A DNA stretch of 64,000 nucleotides from Limonium bicolor (lineage: Eukaryota; Streptophyta; Magnoliopsida; Caryophyllales; Plumbaginaceae), in the NCBI GenBank assembly GCA_023374045.1, contig CM041776.1:282161999-282225998 (forward strand), read 5' to 3'. A model generated the notes under the pieces. It was not told the origin of the DNA. It worked only from the letters and a program-made list of their open reading frames with translations, and ran no database searches. Made by a program: the position numbers and the translations under genes. Below, one piece after another: positions 1-7,305 of the stretch (positions are counted from its first letter, which is position 1; each line of letters begins with the position of its first letter).

Positions 1-593
1 AGATTGTGAATTACGAAGGAAACAGGGGTTCTTGTGAATTTTCCCAAAATAATTTATTTTTGGGGGACATGGAATGTCTACCACCTTCAATAAAACATTT
101 TCTTCCTGATTAGACATCATTGTCCCTCTTCCAAAATAAAAAATCTAAGGCGGGGCACTAGGACAGTAACATCCCTTGTCGCAGTCTAGACTTCTTTAGG
201 CAGGGCGTTAGGGTGATAACCTCCCTAAACTGCAGCCTAGAATTTTACAAGGCGGGGTGCTAGGGATGTGACTGTCCTTCCTAGTTGTAGTGGGATTTTA
301 GAATCGTTAACTCCCTTCTACTCGATTTCAATGTTTTCGGTTTTCAATTTTTTAAAACCCGGGAGTTAGAGACGTTATTATATGACCGAGGACATCTCAT
401 TCATGGTGTCTCTTAAACCCTAGTTTCGACATAAATACATTGCCCAACTTTCGAGTCAAGGAACATACCATTAATTAAGTGCCGCACTCGAGGGGGCACA
501 TAGGGTGTTCCCTCTAGATCACCCGCCCTTTCAACAACAATGATTTTCCTCAACCATCTTCGAACCTTGAACCCTAAAAACCCGGGATCTCTC
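1..593 (+). mobile_element. Left part of Tat/Ogre-like LTR, split by E1
   Basis: Non-coding sequence that continues at 14998 across the E1 insertion: both sides carry the CTCTC target duplication. The assignment to a Tat/Ogre-type LTR comes from the continuation, which holds the family's characteristic repeat motifs, a primer-binding-site-like sequence and a decayed gag. No ORF here is credible. The LTR start lies outside the window, so its length is unknown. Confidence 0.5.
140..300 (+). repeat. Imperfect tandem repeat, about 53-bp period, 3 units
   Basis: Three diverged units each have a core like GGCGGGGCGCTAGGG, followed by a TCCCT-containing segment and a CCTAGA-like stretch. They begin near 147, 198 and 250. 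Internal repeats are common in LTR U3 regions; the role here is unknown. Confidence 0.5.
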
Positions 594-2782
594 TGAAATA
601 CCAACCTAATATATTGTTAACACTTAAATATGGTGTATTAAGACTAAAAAGAGTCTTAGAAACATTAGTAAACAAATTTAAACAAAAGAAAACATAAAAT
701 GTGCTTTAAAGTCAAGAAGAGCCAAAATGTGCTCTAAGCTTGGGATAAACTTGGTTAAGACCTAATGAACTTACCAAGACCTCATTTATACACTAATGAA
801 CATATTAACCAATTACCAAAGAAAACCAAGCTTGAAAACAAGTTTAAACACAAAATGTGCTTTAAGGAGTCTTAAAGCACATTTTTGAAAAATTGTCTTG
901 TAAATGAGTTTTGAGTGGCTAGATGTCCATCATTACTCTTAAATATATGTGTACTATATAATATCACATTTGGATGTCTATATCAATGGGAAATCAAAAA
1001 TTTCACTTCTATGTGCCTTGTTTTCATGAATAGTGATTTTTATAAGCTATTTTGTAACATATGTTTGTATAAGTAATTAAATTGACAAAAGACTATATTA
1101 CCCCTAAGTATAATGGGGGCCGGTTTTCTTAAGTGTGGTGACTCACCACTCTCTTATTAATGTATTAAGTAAGTAATGATAAGTAAATAAACTACTTTTT
1201 ACTTTTACTACAAATATCTTCAAAAAGTAATTCTATCTCATTCTCTCATTTCCTTCCTTGTTCACACGGCTCCACACCTCTCTTCTTCCTTCTCTTCCAC
1301 GGTAATACCACACCACCTCCATTAAACCTCTTCTTTGATCTCTTGTAAAATCTAGCTCACTTGTTCAAATCAAAAACAAACACCACCATCTCTTCCTCTC
1401 ATCAAGCTCTTCATTTCTATCTTCTTAAAATTCCAAGACCACCATTTCGGTGCCATGGAGTTCCACCATTGAAGGAGCTTGAGCTTGTATTTTTACATAT
1501 TGTTACTCTCCTTTGCTTCTAGGTAAGGAATCTCAAATAAAAACTTCATTTCCTTCATGTTTTTGTGTAACCGAAAATACATATTGAAGGAGCTCTTTGT
1601 GTGACTTGTTCTAGCTTCATTCCAACTCTTCATGGACTAGGTGGAGTCCTCTCTTGTTAGATATTCAAACTCTCTTCAAAGAGCAAGGTAAAACAACTAC
1701 ATTAATGTTTTTGAAACAATGTAAAATTAGGGTTTACAATGAGATGAAGCTTATAGCTTGAATACTCATTATAATGTTTGTATATTGTTTAGAACTTGTC
1801 AAAGAATCAAATACCTTACCGGTTTTTAAAGGAAACAAGAAAGAAGTTGTTTGGAAAAGAGGTAAATCTACTAACCTAATGTTGTTTAATGCCTTAGGAG
1901 AAATGAGCTTATAATGCTTGTTAAAACTACCTAAAGAGCAAATGGTGAATGACTTAGTAAGTGTTCTCAAGAGCTTAGTAAAAGGCATATGTGTTGTTGA
2001 GTGTATTTGCAGGTCAAAGGCAAATATATTGTGGAAATTCAGTGTTTATGATTTATGCATCTTAAGGGCCTAAGAGCCATGTCATTTAAGGGCCTAAGTG
2101 CCATGCAATTTAAATTATGCACTATATTGTGATGTAGTGCTTTGTGAGTGGAGTTTGTGTATAATAAGTGCTTGATGGATTTTTAGTGTTCTTGGTTGTT
2201 TGTTGGTAAAACAATGTGTTTTGGTTTAGTAATGTTCTAGGAGAACCTATGTCGAAATTTAGGTAATAAATGAGAAGTCTAAGAGTTAAAATGAGTTTGA
2301 TAAGTTAAGAGGTTTTAGATGGTTAAGTGTTGTTCTTGTGTAAGAAACATGCATTAAGGTGATTTATGTGAGAAGGACTTAGGCATGATCTTGAGGTTTT
2401 AGTATGTACCAAAGTCATTTTGGACTTAGGTAAAGACTTAGGCAAACTTTGGTAAATAAAGAAAGTGTAAACTTGGAAAAGAACTTCAAGAATGACATAA
2501 GGAGTTAGTTGTGGAAATAATGCTTAAGATGATGTTAAGATGAGGAAAAGCATTTTGGGATAGTAGTTATCATAGGTGAGAAACACCATTTAGAAACCTA
2601 GTAAAAATGTTGTAAGTGTTAAGGAATTTTACAAGAAATAAGTAAAGGCTTAAGGAATTAGAAAATGAGTTTCATGGATGTTGTATGTGGATATAAGGGT
2701 ACCAAATGTTGTTAGGAAGCATTAAGAGGCTTTAGGAGAAGTTTGGTGAAGATTTGACAAAGTTTGGGTAAGTTTAGAGGAC

Positions 2783-3240
2783 GTCCGACCCAGGGGTCCG
2801 ACCCAGTTTGGGTCGGACAGCCTCTGTTAGACGTTAGGAATGTTCTGTAATGGTCCGACCCAAAAGGGTGGGTCGGACATGGGTCGGACGGTCATATTTC
2901 AAAGGAGGGAAAATGTTTCTGGAATGGTCCGACCCAGTCGAGTGAGTCGGACGTGGGTCGGACGGGCATGTTTATAAGGCGGTAAAATGTTCTGTAATGG
3001 TCCGACCCAGAAGGGTGGGTCGGACATGGGTCGGACATGTATGTTCTGAGGTCGATGAATTCTCTGTAATGGTCCGACCCAGTCGAGTGAGTCGGACGTG
3101 GGTCGGACATGTCTCTGGAATGGTCCGACCCAGAAGGTTGGGTCGGACATGGGTCGGACATGGTAAGGTTCTTCAGACCCGAAAACCACTGGAAGGGTCC
3201 GACCCAGTTGTGGGTCGGACGGTGGGTCGGACATACCAAA
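2783..3240 (+). repeat. Tandem hairpin repeats of about 73 bp in E1 5' LTR
   Basis: Units start with GGTCCGACCCAG and close with GGGTCGGAC, usually twice, so each can fold on itself. Unit starts at about 2853, 2926, 2999, 3072 and 3196 are 73 nt apart (the last after 124 nt), with a shorter unit at 3123. The same block is at 13199-13654 in the 3' LTR. Units alternate between two spacer variants (AGAAGGGTG and AGTCGAGTGAG). Short ORFs predicted here are by-products of the repeat. Confidence 0.9.
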
Positions 3241-4172
3241 ACTTGTAAAAAAAAAACAGAAAAGAATGTGACTTATGTAGTTAACCCTAGGGTGTATAAT
3301 GAAGGTAACCTAGGGTAAGTAGACATTAAACATGTCATACAACATGTTAAACTTAGTAAGTTTGGAGTTAATAATAATTAACCGACGTTATTAACATGTA
3401 TAGGAGTGACCTACGGTGGAAACAAATCAAGGCAAGGACCAAGGTATGGTTTTCTTGCAGTCTGTTGTCTACCGGTTTACACCGGCTTGTGTGTTGTATG
3501 TTTTTCTGTGTGTTTATGACGTTATAAGACTTAAACATGTAATGAGTTTACAGTTGTTCATATTATTGTGATGTTATGTTGTGACTCATTTCCCTTGTGT
3601 GTGTCTAACATGACTTACCACCTATTGTGTGTTGGTTGTTAAGTTCCACTATGAACTTCTAACAAGTGTTAACTGGGAAGTGAGGAATCCGGTTGTCCGG
3701 TCATGCATGTAAGTTAAGAGTAGATATCTGAATCAGATTCGACTCTTATGTTGTTAAGATTGTTCTCCTTAATTTGGCGTTCGATCTCCCGCTAGCTTCT
3801 TCCAAAGCTTACCTATTCTGACTTATGATCGGTTTAGTGGGAACATGTGTTTGTGTGGTGTGTTCGGGTCACTAAATCCGAACCATCTGTGACTTAAGTT
3901 ACTCGTTCGTCTAACAGAACGGTAATGAGTGTGTTTAACGAGCTTAACATGAGAGTGAATCACTCTCTAGGCTCTTGTGTTTTTGACCCTTGTGGTTTGT
4001 TATTGTGGAACGAAGATCCACTGTGTATGTGTTTGTGTGTGCACTATTGTGCTATGCCACATGTTATGTTATGTTATGTATATAAATGAATGCCATGTTA
4101 TCATGACAATTAGTTGCGCGTATCCCGGTAGCCGATGGGCTGCGCGTTACCATACCAGCCAAGGGTTGCTGA

Positions 4173-4184
4173 CCCCCTCGGGGG
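4173..4184 (+). promoter_or_regulatory. CCCC-CTCG-GGGG hairpin in E1 LTR
   Basis: A 4-bp C/G stem closed by a CTCG loop, in the context GCTGA before the stem. The E2 LTR has the equivalent stem with a TTCG loop in the same GCTGA context (29948-29959). A C(UUCG)G loop is a known exceptionally stable RNA tetraloop. A role in RNA folding, packaging or 3' processing is inference. Confidence 0.5.
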
Positions 4185-4453
4185 ATCCATATTTCTTATA
4201 CTGCAGGATGAGGATCGAAGAAGCGGAGTGGCTCTAGATCCTAGGAGTGATTTACTTTTGTATACTTTTGGGATGATGGCCCGGGATGCGCCTGTGCTCC
4301 CGTGGCGTTATATATTTGGTTGTTGCAGTTAACAGTGATGTGATACAGTGAAGAATATGTAAACACTCGGTATTGTATATGATGTATTTATGGTTTAGTT
4401 TTATGCTCGGGAGTCTGATCATCAGACCGGTACACTTGTATTTATTCTGCCTT

Positions 4454-4475
4454 GTCAACCACGTGGGTGGTTGAC
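4454..4475 (+). promoter_or_regulatory. Conserved 9-bp hairpin near the E1 5' LTR end
   Basis: Perfect stem with arms GTCAACCAC and GTGGTTGAC around a GTGG loop, 88 nt before the LTR end. The E2 LTR has the same loop and a 9-bp stem differing by three compensatory base-pair changes (30280-30301). That pattern is expected of a structure kept by selection in RNA or DNA. Confidence 0.65.
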
Positions 4476-4568
4476 GGCGTTGTAGCACCGAAGCGTTAGT
4501 TACTGTTTAGTTTATTTTTCCGCTGCGATTTCATTTAGTGTTGTGCGTAGTAGGGGTGTTACAAAAAG

Positions 4569-4580
4569 TGGTATCAGAGC
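4569..4580 (+). other. E1 primer binding site (initiator Met-tRNA)
   Basis: TGGTATCAGAGC lies 5 nt after the LTR end and is the usual plant PBS complementary to the 3' end of initiator Met-tRNA. It overlaps a 9-bp inverted repeat (4573-4596, arms ATCAGAGCG and CGCTCTGAT). Confidence 0.92.
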
Positions 4581-4779
4581 GAAGTATCGCTCTGATGACT
4601 AGAATACCGAGCTTAGGAATATACCGAGTTAGGAAACCTAACTACAGTTACTTCAGTGAACATTATGGAAAGGTTAACCACTAACTAAGTGTGGAGATAC
4701 CTTATTGTCGGGAAGCGTTACAACCGTTGGACCGATAAGTGTGCAAGCATATTGCTAATGAATATTCATGTGAATACAG

Positions 4780-6240
4780 ATGGCAGGTAGACCGCGTGGT
4801 AGAGGCCGCGGAAGGTACTAGTGATGGGGACCAGGGCGAGAACACTACGGCTCAGGTTATGGCTGAGGCTGTAGCAGCCGCTGTGGCCCAGATGGTACCC
4901 CAGCTTGTAGCTGCGTTACAGCAGGGGCAGATGCCCGGAGTTCAACCACCACCGCCACCGCCACGAGAGACCAATTGGGTCAAGGCATTGGCAGACTTGA
5001 GACCCCCTTCATTTCATGGGGAGACCGACCCACGTAAGCTGGAGGCGTACATCTCCGAGTTGGAGACCGCCTACGAGACCTTGGCTGTACCCGCAGAGGC
5101 TAAGGTCCGTCTTGCCGCTTACTACCTGAAGGGTTCGGCACAAAACTGGTGGAAGCTTGTGAGAGAGGACCGGATGGCGGATCCTCAGTTTGGATGGAGG
5201 GAGTACACGGCTCTGCTGCGAGCCAAATACTACCCTGTGCACGTTCAAGAGGCCAAGCGCCTTGAGCTGGATAGTCTGAGGCAGGGGGACAAGGTGTCGG
5301 TTGATGAGTATTACACTGCCTTCACCGGCCTTGTCCACCTGTTACCGGACCTGGGATACTCGAACCGGGTGCTGGTAAACCGTTTCTATAACGGTCTCAG
5401 CCACCGTCTTCGCTATGGGATGGGGCCAGCTGAGTATACTACCTTGCAGGTAATTTAAATAAAGAGTGATGTGAATATGTGTAGTCTACAAGTGAGTATT
5501 AATGTGAGTTTGTGAGTATGTATTGCGGGGCATGACTGACCATCCTAAATTCAGGAGTGCTATCATGCCGCTGCTAAGGTGGAGATCACCGTCCGTCTGA
5601 GGGACGAGGAGAATGCGCACAAGCGCAAGGCCACGAGCGAGGGCCAGAGTCCGCAGGGGTACGGGGGAGGAAAGAAGAAGAAGAAACCTTATCCCCAGCC
5701 CCAGAAGAGTCAGCACCAGGGTGACAAGGGCCAAGCCCAAACCACCACAGCTGAGGAGCCACTGAAGCTCACATATGCTTATGCGGCGAAGCCCCTACGC
5801 TCTTACCCACCTAAGGGTAATTATTTAATCTTGTGTGATAAGTGAAGTGTATGTTGATAAGTTGTAGAACAAGTACTGAGTGTGTATTGTGTTAGCAGCT
5901 AGCACGGGCTCTGGACCGGAGCGCCACTATTACTGTAAGTGGTGCAATGGAGACCACCCCGGCAAGGACTGCAAGGGAAATGAGGTGCAGTGTCGCTACT
6001 GCGAGAAGTGGGGTCACCGTGACCACGAGTGTTACCGGAACCCCAACAGCAGAGTTAACAAGCCCAGAGGGCAGTGGAAGGGTAAGGCCACAGCAGCTAT
6101 TGATGGCCCGAAGACGGCTAACCAGCCACCCACAGATCAGAGGCACACTGATTCCCAGAAGGGGAAGGGGTCGGGACCTAGCAAGGCCGCCCTGAATGTG
6201 GTGGACCGGTCTGAGGCGCCAGGGCCCTCTTCTAGACCAG
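4780..6240 (+). CDS. gag: E1 Gag (three putative exons)
   Basis: Encodes the capsid/nucleocapsid polyprotein that packages element RNA. The start is chosen at ATG 4780, which opens a short Arg/Gly-rich stretch typical of Tekay Gag; a one-base shift near 4812 is needed to enter the long frame. Exon 4780-5449 holds the retrotransposon Gag domain (conserved PPSFHGETDPRKLEAYI, WW at the capsid core). Exon 5555-5816 is Lys- and Gln-rich. Exon 5899-6240 has two zinc knuckles, CKWCNGDHPGKDC and CRYCEKWGHRDHEC. The in-frame stops between the exons fall in GT-AG segments whose removal preserves phase (phase 0, then 1, then 1 into the protease). Gag-pol is expected to be one frame in this lineage. The splicing is inferred, not observed. 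Confidence 0.8.
5450..5554 (+). other. Putative intron 1 in E1 gag
   Basis: Donor CAG|GTAATT, acceptor AAATTCAG|GAG, 105 nt, phase 0. It contains the stop that ends the first gag frame. The coding sense resumes exactly at the acceptor. There is a branch-like CTAA just upstream of the acceptor. Inferred from sequence only. Confidence 0.6.
5817..5898 (+). other. Putative intron 2 in E1 gag
   Basis: Donor AAGG|GTAATT, acceptor GTTAGCAG|CT, 82 nt, phase 1. It contains the stop of the Lys-rich frame. Removal brings the zinc-knuckle exon into frame. The short length is within the plant intron range. Confidence 0.58.
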
Positions 6241-7305
6241 GTACCGCCTAAACTGTTGAATGTAATAAGTGATTGCATACCGCATTTCATGCATGTGTGT
6301 ATATGAGTCCAAGATTATCATGTAAGTAAAGAGTTAAAGTATAGTGTGAAAGACACCTAATTAGATAATTCTAAACTTAAAGGAACCTTCAATATATGTT
6401 ATCCAATCCCACCCACACCAAACCCTGAAGAAACCACCATCAACATCACCGACTTTCCAATGGAGCAATGTCAGGTTATCCAGCCAGGTATGATACTTTT
6501 AAATGGATACCTGACACCGGAAGCACAAATCCATGTCATCAGACGATGCGACGAACTTGGAGCTAAACCTGGAGGTTTCTACACACCTGAATATCCGAAC
6601 GGATCAAGAATGCAATTGAAGATGATGTGCATGGGTAAGGACTGGAACCCTTACACCAAGTCATATCAAGAAGTGCGAGCTGAAGATGGAGCAACAGTAC
6701 CAAGTATACCTGAGGAGTTCCGTGCGGTCGTTAATCACGCCGTGGGAATTGCTCAACAAGTTGAAACGGATTCAATTCCAAATGTGGAAGCAGATTTGTG
6801 TATTGTGAACTTCTACCAGAAAGGTGGACGGTTAGGTTTACACCAAGATAAGGACGAGTCACCCGAGTCTCTAAGTAAGGGAGTACCCGTGGTGTCTTGG
6901 TCCATTGGTGATACCGCAGTGTTTGTGTATGGCGAGCAGAAGCGTGCTGATCTCGCAAGGAAGTTAATACTAAAGTCAGGAGATGTGTTAGTTATGGGTG
7001 GGCAGTCAAGGATGCTATACCATGGCATCAGGAAGATCAAACTGAATACCGCACCGTCGGCAGTGATCAATGCCACACACATGAAACCCGGACGTTTGAA
7101 TTTGACCTTCAGACAATTCTAAAGCCTTGTATAATTCTGTAATGTGTTAAGCCAGTATATGTTAAGGAAGTTATGTATGTGTTAAGTTATATCAACCATG
7201 TAAACCAACAATGTTGTAAAGAGAAGTGTTAATGAATAAAGTGGAGTTATTGAAGTATATCAACCGTGTTGTTACCCAGTACTTATTAGTTTGCCAATGA
7301 ATTAG
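6241..7305 (+). other. Putative intron 3 enclosing the AlkB ORF
   Basis: Donor GACCAG|GTACCG, acceptor GAATTAG|GCTGTG, 1065 nt, phase 1 on both sides, so the zinc-knuckle part of Gag would join the protease segment in frame. The whole AlkB ORF lies inside, on the same strand, with AT-rich flanks (6241-6380 and 7123-7305). An AATAAA-like signal occurs near 7235. The alternative is that the insert simply separates gag from pol and the splice-like signals are coincidental. Three phase-consistent GT-AG pairs in a row argue against that. Confidence 0.55.
6460..7122 (+). CDS. AlkB/ALKBH1-family Fe(II)/2OG dioxygenase inside E1
   Basis: Predicted oxidative demethylase of alkylated nucleic acid, using Fe(II), O2 and 2-oxoglutarate. 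The 220-residue ORF is uninterrupted. Visible features are the nucleotide-recognition part with GGFYTPEY (39-46) and LKMMCMGKDWNP (53-64), NFY (117-119), the HxD motif H128-Q-D130 in LGLHQDKDE, the distal iron ligand H188 in LYHGIRK, and the RxxxxxR 2-oxoglutarate motif R212-R218 in GRLNLTFRQF. The fold order and the KMMCMGK/HQDKDE blocks resemble plant ALKBH1-type proteins, but the protein is shorter, lacking an N-terminal extension. ALKBH1-type host genes normally contain introns; this copy has none, which suggests capture through mRNA. The frame stays open upstream from about 6351, so a longer or Gag-fused form is possible. The substrate (RNA or DNA, which methyl mark) cannot be told from sequence. 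Confidence 0.93.
   Translation: MEQCQVIQPGMILLNGYLTPEAQIHVIRRCDELGAKPGGFYTPEYPNGSRMQLKMMCMGKDWNPYTKSYQEVRAEDGATVPSIPEEFRAVVNHAVGIAQQVETDSIPNVEADLCIVNFYQKGGRLGLHQDKDESPESLSKGVPVVSWSIGDTAVFVYGEQKRADLARKLILKSGDVLVMGGQSRMLYHGIRKIKLNTAPSAVINATHMKPGRLNLTFRQF

Larger units (their letters stand above)
594..4563 (+). repeat. E1 5' LTR (3970 bp)
   Basis: Matches 10990-14997 along its whole length, with scattered single-base indels and few substitutions. It starts TGAAATACC and ends GGGGTGTTACA. It is very long for a chromovirus LTR and contains no credible ORF. It includes a CT-rich stretch (about 1220-1440), a tandem hairpin repeat block (2783-3240), and two short hairpins near its 3' end. Confidence 0.95.

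Noticed and set aside
2892..3239. Overlapping ORFs on both strands in the LTR repeat block
   Set aside because: They follow from a 73-bp period repeat free of stops in some frames; composition is pure repeat and the same appears in the 3' LTR.
2783..3240. CRISPR-like array
   Set aside because: Repeats have diverging inverted cores and no unique spacers, and the context is a eukaryotic LTR.
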